From positions 126,930 through 190,929 of the forward strand of contig NZ_JACAFQ010000015.1 of assembly GCF_015354575.1 (NCBI RefSeq): a stretch of DNA of 64,000 bases, given 5' to 3'. The stretch is from Pseudomonas sp. UFMG81. GTDB taxonomy: Bacteria > Pseudomonadota > Gammaproteobacteria > Pseudomonadales > Pseudomonadaceae. Positions 39,007 through 47,024 of this stretch are shown here, one piece after another (the stretch's first letter is position 1; each line of letters begins with the position of its first letter). Under the pieces are notes generated by a model. That model was not told the origin of the DNA, ran no database searches, and was given only the letters and a program-made list of their open reading frames with translations. The translations under genes and the position numbers were made by a program.

Positions 39007-39858
39007 ATGATGACTACCCTTTTCACCGCCAAGAATTCCCTGCCGTTTGCGCTACTGCCGACCACCGACGGCATCGTCCAGCACTTTCGTGCAAGCAGCA
39101 CCAACACTGCCGATGCATCCTATGCACCCGACGGCCTGGCCGCTGCACCGATCTACGGCCTGGGTGGGCAACCCCTGCAAGGTAACGAGATCGTGGCTGG
39201 CGGCAACGTGACCCTGGTCTCCTACCTTGGGCCACTGCTCAACAATGGCGCGCTCTGCTGGATCCTGCTGAGCTGCGAGGGCGGCGCGCAGCAGGTGGCC
39301 AATGCCACCCACAGCCAACACGCCGTGACACTCGGCCAACTGATCGGCTTCTCCGGTTTCGCCCCGGGCGACATCAAATACTCCGCAGTCAACGCCGTTC
39401 CAGTGGGTTGGCTCAAGGCTGATGGGGCTGTGGTGTCGCGCGCCGAGTATGCCGCGCTGTTTGCGGCCATCGGCATCACCTATGGGGCCGGCGACGGTGC
39501 CACCACCTTCGGCCTGCCCGATCTGCGCGGCGAATTCATTCGAGGCTTCGATGACGGTCGCGGCATTGACCAGGGCCGTGTATTCGGTTCGCGGCAGAAA
39601 GGCAGCCTCTACCCTTACGACACGACCGAAGGCATTGCCAATGGCGTCTGGAGTGCATCGACCTCGCAGAATGCCGGCCCGGCTTCGCAAGTCGCGATGG
39701 GTGTGGATGCCTACTCGACGGCCGAATACGCAACCATCTCGCTGGGCGGGGTCGATGCGCGCGTCAACTACTCGTTGCCAGGCCTGTTCGGCGACCGTGG
39801 TTATTCCGGGGTTACCCGCCCGCGCAACGTGGCCATGCTTGCATTGATCAAGTACTGA
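39007..39858 (+). CDS. Stand-alone phage tail-collar domain protein
   Basis: A protein of about 283 residues with a central tail-collar domain: APGDIKYSAVNAVPVGWLKA, then YGAGDGATTFGLPDLRGEF and RGFDDGRGIDQGRVFGSRQ, the signature of phage tail-fibre collar and MdpB-type proteins. The first ~110 residues are an unassigned beta-rich domain. Three in-frame ATGs lie close together (39001, 39007, 39010); CAGGA fits the second best. No other phage gene is near. The role is unknown. Confidence 0.75.
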   Translation: MMTTLFTAKNSLPFALLPTTDGIVQHFRASSTNTADASYAPDGLAAAPIYGLGGQPLQGNEIVAGGNVTLVSYLGPLLNNGALCWILLSCEGGAQQVANATHSQHAVTLGQLIGFSGFAPGDIKYSAVNAVPVGWLKADGAVVSRAEYAALFAAIGITYGAGDGATTFGLPDLRGEFIRGFDDGRGIDQGRVFGSRQKGSLYPYDTTEGIANGVWSASTSQNAGPASQVAMGVDAYSTAEYATISLGGVDARVNYSLPGLFGDRGYSGVTRPRNVAMLALIKY

Positions 39859-40746
39859 TCAGCGCTGGCTGAACAGCGCCCGTGCCTCGTCGAAACATTG
39901 CTCGGCGATTGCCGACCGTGGTTCGCTGCGGCGCAGCAGCAGGCCCACCGGGCTGTGGATGCTGGCGTCGGCGATCGGAACGATGCGCATGTGCTCGCTG
40001 AGGTCTTCCAGGCCGCAGTCCAGTGGCATCACCGCGCAGCACACGCCAGCGTTGATGGCCTGGATCAGCTGGAAGGTCGAGTCGCTTTCCAGTACCGCGT
40101 TGGGCTCCAGGCCCCGGCTGCGGAAACTGAGGTCCAGGGACTGGCGGTAGTGCATGCCCTTGCTCAGCAGGCCCAAGGGCAGATCGCCCAGTGCGTCCCA
40201 GCGCACCGTGTCCGTTTCGAAGCCAAAGTGCCGGGTGTCGTGCAGCAGGCCCATGGTGGTGGTGCTCAGCTCGATCACTTCGAAGAAGCTGGCGTTGACC
40301 TGGTCGAGGTAGCAGATGCCCAGGTCAAGCTGGTTGCGCGACAGGCCGTCGACGATCTGTTCGGAGCTCAGTGACGACAGCTGGAAGTTCAGCTCGGGGT
40401 ATTTCTCGCGCAGCGGCATCAACAGCTGCATGGGGTTGAAGCTGGCCAGCGGCACGGTGCCCAGGCGCAGGCTGCCGACCACTTGGCCACGGCAGCTGGC
40501 GGCCTCGGCCTGCAGGCCGTCATGGGCGGCGAGCAGGGTGCGGGCCCAGGCCAGGATGCGCTCGCCGGCCTCGGTGAAACCCTCGAAGCGCTGGCCGCGC
40601 TTGACCAGTACCAGGTCGAGTTCGTCTTCGAGGTTGCGCAGGCGCATGGACAGCGTGGGTTGAGTGATGTGGCACAGCGCCGCGGCCTGGCCGAAGTGGC
40701 GGGTCTTGTCGAGGGCGATGAGGAACTTGAGCTGTTTGATGTCCAT
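39859..40746 (-). CDS. LysR-family regulator of the molybdenum cluster
   Basis: A 295-residue LysR-type regulator starting MDIKQLKFLIALDKTRHFG; the winged helix-turn-helix is at ~1-60 (AAALCHITQPTLSMRLRNLE) and the substrate-binding fold at ~90-290. It is divergent from moaB, and the gap holds two tandem 19 bp boxes. The same box type precedes moaA and the FdhF/YdeP gene, so this protein probably governs all three. The effector is unknown. An upstream in-frame start is possible but less likely. Confidence 0.87.
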   Translation of the reverse strand: MDIKQLKFLIALDKTRHFGQAAALCHITQPTLSMRLRNLEDELDLVLVKRGQRFEGFTEAGERILAWARTLLAAHDGLQAEAASCRGQVVGSLRLGTVPLASFNPMQLLMPLREKYPELNFQLSSLSSEQIVDGLSRNQLDLGICYLDQVNASFFEVIELSTTTMGLLHDTRHFGFETDTVRWDALGDLPLGLLSKGMHYRQSLDLSFRSRGLEPNAVLESDSTFQLIQAINAGVCCAVMPLDCGLEDLSEHMRIVPIADASIHSPVGLLLRRSEPRSAIAEQCFDEARALFSQR

Positions 40747-40831
40747 GAAGGCGGCCTGGCGAGCGGGGTGGGCGGGTTCCGCGACCTTAACCAACTCTGC
40801 GGTGGGTGGCCAATTCTAAATGGTGACCGGT

Positions 40832-40920
40832 TGATAGAGGCGCTTGATCGGCCGTTGATAGAGGCCCTTGATCGTGCGGTATGCGCTATCGATTGGACGC
40901 TGCCAGGGCATGCTTCTAAC
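40832..40920 (+). promoter_or_regulatory. moaB promoter with two tandem LysR-type boxes
   Basis: TGATAGAGGCGCTTGATCG (40832-40850) and TGATAGAGGCCCTTGATCG (40856-40874) repeat with a 24 bp period. After 18 bp come TTGGAC (40893-40898), a 16 bp spacer and TCTAAC (40915-40920). The 13-mer TATCGATTGGACG (40887-40899) is repeated exactly before the FdhF/YdeP gene. Confidence 0.65.
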
Positions 40921-40951
40921 GTGGCGCGATGCCAATCCAGGAGCAGAACCC

Positions 40952-41491
40952 ATGAGTGTGAAACCGGACGCGGTGTTCGTGCCGCTGAACATCGCCGTGC
41001 TGACCGTCAGCGATACCCGCACCTACGACAACGACACCTCCGGCGAGCTGCTGGCCAGCCGTGCGGTGGAGATCGGCCATCGCCTGGTGGCGCGGGCGTT
41101 GCTCAAGGATGACCTGTACCGGGTCCGCGCCCAGGTGGCGACCTGGATCGCTGACGAGCAGGTGCAGGTGGTGCTGATCACCGGCGGTACTGGGTTCACC
41201 GGGCGCGACAGTACTCCCGAGGCGGTGGAATGCCTGTTGGACAAGCGCATTGATGGGTTTGGCGAGTTGTTCCGCGCGCTGTCGATCCTCGATATCGGCA
41301 CCTCGACTGTGCAGAGCCGAGCCTTGGCCGGGTTGGCCAACGGCACGTTGGTGTGCTGCCTGCCGGGCTCTACCGGTGCCTGCCGCACCGCATGGGAAGG
41401 GATTCTCGCCGAGCAGCTGGATGCGCGGCACCGGCCGTGCAATTTCGTCGCGCACCTGAAGCCGATCGACGCCTGCGCAAGTCGCGGCTGA
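40952..41491 (+). CDS. moaB: Molybdenum cofactor protein MoaB
   Basis: A 179-residue MoaB/Mog-fold protein that adenylates molybdopterin before metal insertion. Motifs are LTVSDTRTYDNDTSGELLAS, VVLITGGTGFTGRDSTPEAV and CLPGSTGACRTAWEGIL. AGGAG lies 12 bp before the ATG. It is divergent from the LysR gene and read from a promoter with two LysR-type boxes. A REP pair follows. Confidence 0.92.
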   Translation: MSVKPDAVFVPLNIAVLTVSDTRTYDNDTSGELLASRAVEIGHRLVARALLKDDLYRVRAQVATWIADEQVQVVLITGGTGFTGRDSTPEAVECLLDKRIDGFGELFRALSILDIGTSTVQSRALAGLANGTLVCCLPGSTGACRTAWEGILAEQLDARHRPCNFVAHLKPIDACASRG

Positions 41492-41541
41492 ACGCCAGGG
41501 CCTCATCACCGGCAAGCCGGCACCCACATCTTGCGCGATCT

Positions 41542-41744
41542 CTGTAGGAGCGGCCTAGTGTCGCGAACAGGCCGCAAAGCGGCCTCGGCGATCTTGAGGT
41601 GTATTCGAGATCCTGGGGGCGCTGCGCACCCCTTTCGCGACACGAGGCCGCTCCTACCAAAAAGCGGTTCAATGCAGTTGCTCCCACTGCGCCTTGCTCA
41701 AGACTCGCGCCGTCGGTGTGGGAGCCGGCTTGCTGGCGAAAGGG
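41542..41744. repeat. REP pair plus single REP between moaB and bestrophin gene
   Basis: A GTAGGAGCGGCC inverted pair spans 41542-41658; a GTGTGGGAGCCGGCTTGCTG unit lies at 41717-41744. Both are between convergent genes. Confidence 0.75.
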
Positions 41745-41766
41745 CTGCCAGGCAGCCCCGGCGATT

Positions 41767-42666
41767 TCAGCTCAACACATGATCCACCGGCACCATCGCC
41801 GGTGGCAGCGGCTCATACCCCAACGCCGACAACACGTCGCGCTCGACGGTGCGCACCAGCGCATCGGTCGGCAGGTCGTTCTCGTCACGTCCGAACGGGT
41901 CCTCCAGTTCGTTGCCGATCGCATCCAGGCCGAAGAACGTGTAGCTGACGATGGTGGTGAACAGTGGCGCCAGCCAGCCCAGCGGCTCGGCCAGGGCGAA
42001 CGGCAGCAGCAGGCAGAAGATGTAGATGGTGCGGTGCAGTAGCAGGGTATAGGGGAACGGCAATGGCGTGCCCTTGATCCTTTCGCATATGGCTTGTACC
42101 TCCGACAGACCGGTCAAGCGCTGCTCCAGCAGGGTGTAGCGGAACTCGCTGATGGCCCCGTCCTTGGCCAGGTGAGAGCACTGTGCGCCGATGTTGCGCA
42201 GGATGCCGTCGCACACGTTGTGCGGGGTGACCGGTGCCGCATCGGCCAGCCAGGTGCGGGCCAGGGGCAGCTCGTCTTCGTTGCGCAGCCGCGCGTTGAG
42301 GGCGTGGGCGAAGCCGCACAGGCCGCGCAGCATTTGCGCGCGCAGCGCCTGGTCGTCGATCACCACGCTTTCGCGCACGAACGAACGCACCTCGATGATC
42401 AGCCGCCCCCAGGCCTTGCGCCCCTCCCACCAGCGGTCGTAGCAGGCGTTGTTGCGAAAGCTCATGAAGATCGACAGCGACAGCCCGAGCAGGGTGAAGG
42501 GCGTGGCGCTGACTGGGTAGAACAGCGCCGGGTAGTGCCGCTCGACCAGCACGATCAGCGCCGCCAGCAGGGTGACCCCCAGGCAGCGCAGGGCGATGCC
42601 CTTGACGATAGAGCCCTTGAGGGTGAACAGCACGCGCAGCATGTCGGGGCGTGGATGGACGATCAA
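41767..42666 (-). CDS. Bestrophin-family anion channel
   Basis: A 299-residue bestrophin-like membrane protein (YneE type) with about four hydrophobic segments and the family signatures SIFMSFRNNACYDRWWEGRK and the acidic EDPFGRDENDLPTD. The TTG start gives MIV-RP like E. coli YneE; an in-frame ATG 24 bp later is the alternative. It starts 21 bp after the moaA stop on the same strand, so it is likely in the moaA transcript. Bestrophins conduct chloride and other ions; a link to molybdenum or formate metabolism is only inference. Confidence 0.85.
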   Translation of the reverse strand: MIVHPRPDMLRVLFTLKGSIVKGIALRCLGVTLLAALIVLVERHYPALFYPVSATPFTLLGLSLSIFMSFRNNACYDRWWEGRKAWGRLIIEVRSFVRESVVIDDQALRAQMLRGLCGFAHALNARLRNEDELPLARTWLADAAPVTPHNVCDGILRNIGAQCSHLAKDGAISEFRYTLLEQRLTGLSEVQAICERIKGTPLPFPYTLLLHRTIYIFCLLLPFALAEPLGWLAPLFTTIVSYTFFGLDAIGNELEDPFGRDENDLPTDALVRTVERDVLSALGYEPLPPAMVPVDHVLS

Positions 42667-42687
42667 GGCGGTTCCAGAGGCGGCCGA

Positions 42688-43692
42688 TCAGCCGCCGGTC
42701 ATGTTCATGAAGCGCAGGATCTGCACCTCGCCGCCCACTTCGAAATGGTGGCGGTAGGGCTTGAGCTGCATGGCGTCGCGGATGGCCTTTTCCAGGCGCG
42801 CGCTGTCGCCGGGGTGCTGGCGCAGGACCTGCTTGAGGTCCATCGAATGCTCGTTGCCCAGGCACAGCAGCAGGCGGCCTTCGACGGTGAGGCGCACGCG
42901 GTTGCAGGTGGCGCAGAAGTTGTGGCTGTGCGGCGAAATGAACCCGACCCGGGTGTTTGGCGCCTCGGCCAGGCGCCAGTAGCGTGCCGGGCCTTGCGAG
43001 GATTCGGCCGATTCGACCAGTGAGAAGTGCTCGGCCAGGCGTGCGCGCACGTCGTCGCTGGAGCAGAACGACTCACCGCGCTCATGCTCGCTGATCACGC
43101 CCAGGGGCATTTCCTCGATGAAGGAGATATCCAGCTCGCGGTCGATGGCGAAGCGCACCAGGTCGACGATTTCATGGTCGTTGCGGCCCTTGAGCACCAC
43201 CGCGTTGAGCTTGGTGCGGCGAAAGCCCGCGGCGCGCGCGGCGTCGATGCCGGCGATGACCTGGTCGAGGTCGCCGGTGCGGGTCAGGGCGCGGAAGCGG
43301 TCGCGGTCGAGGCTGTCGAGGCTGATGTTCAGGCGCGACACGCCGGCGTCGAACAGCGGTTGGGCCAGGCGGCCGAGCTGCGAGCCGTTGCTGGTCAGGC
43401 ACAATTCGCGCAGGCCGGGCAACGCCGCGATGCGCTCGCAGAGCCCGACGATACCCTGGCGTACCAACGGCTCACCACCGGTCAGGCGGATCTTGCGGGT
43501 GCCCAGGGCGACGAAGCGTTCGGCCACCTGGTACAGCTCTTCGAGGCTGAGGATCTGCTGGCGCGGCAGGAACTGCATGTCTTCGGCCATGCAGTAGACG
43601 CAGCGGAAGTCGCAGCGGTCGGTGACCGACATCCGCAGGTAGTCGACTTTGCGGTTGAAACCGTCGATCAGGGCCTGGGGGTTCTTTTCCAC
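42688..43692 (-). CDS. moaA: GTP 3',8-cyclase MoaA
   Basis: MoaA, 334 residues, radical SAM enzyme for the first step of molybdenum cofactor synthesis. The first cluster motif is CDFRCVYCM and the second cluster Cys set is in the C-terminal part ([14 protein letters not shown], with a further Cys in LLLCLGN). The C-terminal GG of MTGG is typical. The start is GTG ([15 protein letters not shown]); open frame upstream includes the promoter and is not coding. It is divergent from the FdhF/YdeP gene. Confidence 0.93.
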   Translation of the reverse strand: MEKNPQALIDGFNRKVDYLRMSVTDRCDFRCVYCMAEDMQFLPRQQILSLEELYQVAERFVALGTRKIRLTGGEPLVRQGIVGLCERIAALPGLRELCLTSNGSQLGRLAQPLFDAGVSRLNISLDSLDRDRFRALTRTGDLDQVIAGIDAARAAGFRRTKLNAVVLKGRNDHEIVDLVRFAIDRELDISFIEEMPLGVISEHERGESFCSSDDVRARLAEHFSLVESAESSQGPARYWRLAEAPNTRVGFISPHSHNFCATCNRVRLTVEGRLLLCLGNEHSMDLKQVLRQHPGDSARLEKAIRDAMQLKPYRHHFEVGGEVQILRFMNMTGG

Positions 43693-43749
43693 GTTCGCGC
43701 TCGACCTGTGAGGTGGTGGGGGCGGCTTGAGGCCGCGGACAAGATTCAA

Positions 43750-43814
43750 GCTATAACCTGCGTCCAGTGGCGTCAAATTGCTTTGCCCGACCGTTCGATC
43801 AGTCTCCTCTATCA
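43750..43814 (-). promoter_or_regulatory. moaA promoter with LysR-type box
   Basis: On the minus strand TGATAGAGGAGACTGATCG (43814-43796) is followed after 18 bp by TTTGAC (43777-43772), a 16 bp spacer and TATAGC (43755-43750). The box matches 16 of 19 bases of the first moaB box and lies at the same distance. Confidence 0.65.
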
Positions 43815-43850
43815 CGGCTCAAGGCCACGGCTGTCAAGGCCTGCATCGGG

Positions 43851-43915
43851 TGATCGACGCGGTTTATCACGCCTTCATTCATATCGATTGGACGTAACAG
43901 GGGGCGCTTTTTAGG
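43851..43915 (+). promoter_or_regulatory. FdhF/YdeP gene promoter with LysR-type box
   Basis: TGATCGACGCGGTTTATCA (43851-43869), 18 bp, TTGGAC (43888-43893), 16 bp, TTTAGG (43910-43915). TATCGATTGGACG (43882-43894) is identical to the moaB promoter, and the distance to the start codon differs by only one base (53 vs 52). Confidence 0.6.
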
Positions 43916-43947
43916 CTGGTAAAAATACCGCGCGGGGCAATCAGAGC

Positions 43948-46275
43948 ATGAGCCAGGACGAACACATCAGGGACTACAAGGGGCCGGCGGCCGGCTGGGG
44001 CGCGCTCAAGAGCGTGACCAAGAGCTGGCTGGGCAGCGAGAACGCCTTCAAGAACCTGCGGGCCATGCTCAAGACCAACCAGAACGGCGGTTTCGACTGC
44101 CCCGGTTGCGCCTGGGGCGAATCGCCCGAAAGCGACATGGTCAAGTTCTGCGAGAACGGCGCCAAGGCGGTCAACTGGGAGGCCACCGGCCGTTCGGTGG
44201 ACCCGGCGTTCTTCACCCGTTACAGCGTCAGCGCACTGCTTGAGCAGAGCGACTACTGGCTTGAATACCAGGGGCGCCTGACCCACCCGATGCGCTATGA
44301 CGCCAGCACCGACCATTACGTCGAGATCAGCTGGGACGAGGCCTTCGCCTTGGTCGCCAGGCACTTGAACAGTCTGGAATCACCCGACCAGGCCGAGTTC
44401 TACACCTCGGGCCGGGCCAGCAACGAGGCGGCGTTCCTCTACCAGCTGTTCGTCCGCGCCTATGGCACCAACAACTTCCCCGATTGCTCGAACATGTGCC
44501 ATGAAGCCAGTGGCGTGGGCATGGCCGAAACCCTCGGGGTGGGCAAGGGTACCGTGGTGTTTCACGACCTGGAACTGGCCGACGCGATCTTCGTCATCGG
44601 CCAGAACCCTGGTACCAACCACCCGCGCATGCTCGAACCGTTGCGCGAGGCGGTCAAGCGCGGTGCCCAGGTGGTGTGCTTCAACCCGCTCAAGGAGCGT
44701 GGCCTGGAGCGCTTCCAGCACCCGCAGCACCCGTTCGAGATGCTCAGCAACGGTTCCGAGCCGACCAACACCGCCTACTTCCGTCCGGCGTTGGGCGGTG
44801 ACATGGCGGCCATGCGCGGCATCGCCAAGTTCCTGTTGCAGTGGGAGCGCGAGGCGCAGCTCAAAGACGAGCCGCCGGTGCTCGACCATGCGTTCATTGC
44901 CGAACACACCAGCGGCGTCGAGGACTACCTGGCGTTGGTGGACGCCACCTCGTGGGCGCACATCGTCGAGCAGTCCGGCCTGAGCAAGGCCGAGATCGAA
45001 CTGGCCGCACGCATGTACCGCAAGGCCGAGCGGGTGATCATGTGCTGGGCCATGGGCGTCACCCAGCACCGCCATTCGGTGCCGACGGTGCAGGAGATCG
45101 TCAACCTGCAACTGCTGCGCGGCAATGTCGGCAAACCGGGCGCCGGCCTGTCGCCGGTGCGTGGCCACAGCAATGTGCAGGGCGACCGCACCATGGGCAT
45201 CGACGAGAAGCCCAAGGCGCAGCTGCTCGATGCCCTCGAAAAACGCTTCCAGTTCAAGGTGCCGCGTGAGCACGGGCACAATGCCGTGCTGGCGATCCAG
45301 GCGATGGAGCAGGGGCGGGCCAAGGTGTTCATCGGCCTTGGCGGCAACTTCGCCCAGGCCACGCCGGATACCCCACGCACCCATGCGGCGCTGCGCAACT
45401 GCGCACTGACCGTGCAGATCTCCACCAAGCTCAACCGTTCGCACCTGGTCACCGGGCGCGATGCGCTGATCCTGCCGTGCCTGGGGCGTACCGAGATCGA
45501 CCTGCAGGCCGAAGGGCCGCAGGGTGTGACGGTCGAGGACACCTTCAGCATGGTGCATCTCTCCCACGGCCAGCTCAAACCCCGTTCGCCGCACCTGCGT
45601 TCGGAGCCGGCGATTGTCGCTGGCATGGCCAAGGCCACCCTGGGCAACAAACCGATCGACTGGGCATACGCGATTGCCGACTACGGCCGCATCCGCAGCA
45701 TGATCGCCGACGTGATCCCGGGTTTCACCGCGTTCAACGAGCGCTTGCAGCATCCGGGTGGTTTTCACCTGGGCAACAATGCCGCGGATCGCCAGTTCCG
45801 TACTGCCACCGGCAAGGCGCGCTTCACCGCCAGCGCATTGCCCGAACAATTGGTGAATGCGGCGGTGCTGGCACGGGGCGACAAGCCGGACCTGATCCTT
45901 CAGACCCTGCGCTCGCACGATCAGTACAACACCACGCTGTATGGGCTGGACGACCGCTACCGTGGCGTGTTCGGCCTGCGCGAAGTGGTGTTCGTCAACG
46001 AGGCCGACATCCGCCGCCTGGGCTTCGAGCCGGGTGAGCAGGTGGACCTGGTGTCGCTGTGGGAGGACGGTGTCGAGCGGCGGGTGTCGGGGTTCCGCCT
46101 GGTGGCCTATGACGTACCGCAGGGCCAGGCGGCAGCGTATTACCCGGAGACCAATCCGCTGGTGCCGTTGGAGAGCTATGGCGAGGGGACCTATACGCCG
46201 ACCTCGAAGTTCGTGGCGATCAAGTTGCAGAAGGCCCAGGCGGGGAATCGGATCGCGGCGACGGTGGCTGATTGA
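43948..46275 (+). CDS. FdhF/YdeP-family molybdopterin oxidoreductase
   Basis: A 775-residue bis-molybdopterin enzyme of the FdhF/YdeP group. FDCPGCAWGESP (C51, C54) is the N-terminal Cys pair. NMCHEASGVGM places Cys184 where E. coli FdhF has selenocysteine. Other family parts are IGQNPGTNHPRMLEPL, VRGHSNVQGDRTMGI and the C-terminal TLRSHDQYNTTLYGLDD. No twin-arginine signal is seen, so it is cytoplasmic. No electron-transfer subunit gene is next to it. The substrate is unknown; formate is one option. The divergent moaA shares its control region. Confidence 0.9.
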   Translation: MSQDEHIRDYKGPAAGWGALKSVTKSWLGSENAFKNLRAMLKTNQNGGFDCPGCAWGESPESDMVKFCENGAKAVNWEATGRSVDPAFFTRYSVSALLEQSDYWLEYQGRLTHPMRYDASTDHYVEISWDEAFALVARHLNSLESPDQAEFYTSGRASNEAAFLYQLFVRAYGTNNFPDCSNMCHEASGVGMAETLGVGKGTVVFHDLELADAIFVIGQNPGTNHPRMLEPLREAVKRGAQVVCFNPLKERGLERFQHPQHPFEMLSNGSEPTNTAYFRPALGGDMAAMRGIAKFLLQWEREAQLKDEPPVLDHAFIAEHTSGVEDYLALVDATSWAHIVEQSGLSKAEIELAARMYRKAERVIMCWAMGVTQHRHSVPTVQEIVNLQLLRGNVGKPGAGLSPVRGHSNVQGDRTMGIDEKPKAQLLDALEKRFQFKVPREHGHNAVLAIQAMEQGRAKVFIGLGGNFAQATPDTPRTHAALRNCALTVQISTKLNRSHLVTGRDALILPCLGRTEIDLQAEGPQGVTVEDTFSMVHLSHGQLKPRSPHLRSEPAIVAGMAKATLGNKPIDWAYAIADYGRIRSMIADVIPGFTAFNERLQHPGGFHLGNNAADRQFRTATGKARFTASALPEQLVNAAVLARGDKPDLILQTLRSHDQYNTTLYGLDDRYRGVFGLREVVFVNEADIRRLGFEPGEQVDLVSLWEDGVERRVSGFRLVAYDVPQGQAAAYYPETNPLVPLESYGEGTYTPTSKFVAIKLQKAQAGNRIAATVAD

Positions 46276-46290
46276 TCGGTTGCCGTCAAA

Positions 46291-46382
46291 GGCCTCATCG
46301 CCGGCAAGCCGGCTCCCACAGAAAAACCGTGCAAGACAGTTGCTCCCGTAACTGTGGGAGCCGGCTTGCCGGCGATGAGGCC
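46291..46382. repeat. REP inverted pair (GTGGGAGCCGGCTTGCC class)
   Basis: Two 31 bp arms (46291-46321 and 46352-46382) are exact reverse complements, between convergent genes. Confidence 0.9.
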
Positions 46383-46401
46383 GGGCCTGCTGACAGTGAA
46401 A

Positions 46402-46860
46402 TCAGCGATGTACCGGGTACGCCGTGGTGTACTTCATCTGCTCCATGGCAAAGCTCGAGGTGATGTTCGACAGCCCGTCGGTACTGGTGATCAGCTTCTT
46501 GTAGAAACGGTCGTAGGCGGCGATGTCACCCACCACCACCCGCAGCATGTAGTCCCAGTCGCCGGACATGCGGTACACCTCCATCACCTCCTCGAACGCC
46601 GTCACCGTGGCGGCGAACTGGGCAAGCCAGGCACTGTCGTGGCGCTGGGTCTTGAGCTGGACGAACACCGTCAGGCCCAGGCCCAGGCGTTCGGGATCGA
46701 GCAGGGCGACACGGCCGCGGATATAGCCTTCCTCTTCCAGGCGCTTGACCCGCTTCCAGCAGGGGGTGGTGGTCAGGTTGACCGCCTCGGCCAGGTCCTT
46801 GAGGGACAGCGAGGCGTCGCGCTGGAGCAGGGTGAGGATGTGCTGGTCGAAACTGTCCAT
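46402..46860 (-). CDS. Lrp/AsnC-family regulator
   Basis: A 152-residue feast/famine regulator: N-terminal helix-turn-helix (MDSFDQHILTLLQRDASLSL, LTTTPCWKRVKRLEEEGYI) and C-terminal RAM ligand domain (about 65-150). It is divergent from a trans-sulfuration enzyme gene, a layout like mdeR-mdeA and other amino-acid catabolic pairs, and probably controls it in response to an amino acid. Confidence 0.88.
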   Translation of the reverse strand: MDSFDQHILTLLQRDASLSLKDLAEAVNLTTTPCWKRVKRLEEEGYIRGRVALLDPERLGLGLTVFVQLKTQRHDSAWLAQFAATVTAFEEVMEVYRMSGDWDYMLRVVVGDIAAYDRFYKKLITSTDGLSNITSSFAMEQMKYTTAYPVHR

Positions 46861-47024
46861 GGCGTCATGCGGCCCGAGGCGAGAAAATTTTTCCAGAGAT
46901 TAGCCTTTTGCGAGGTGGCTTGGAATCCAGGCCTTGTCCGTGAGGTGTTAGCGTTCCTGCGACGCCGGCAGCTGAAGGATATGAGATAGTTGCGCTTTTC
47001 CACCTTCAGTCAATGGACCCGACC

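Noticed and set aside
39001..39858. Prophage or tailocin cluster around the tail-collar gene
   Set aside because: No holin, lysin, sheath, baseplate or integrase genes are present on either side.
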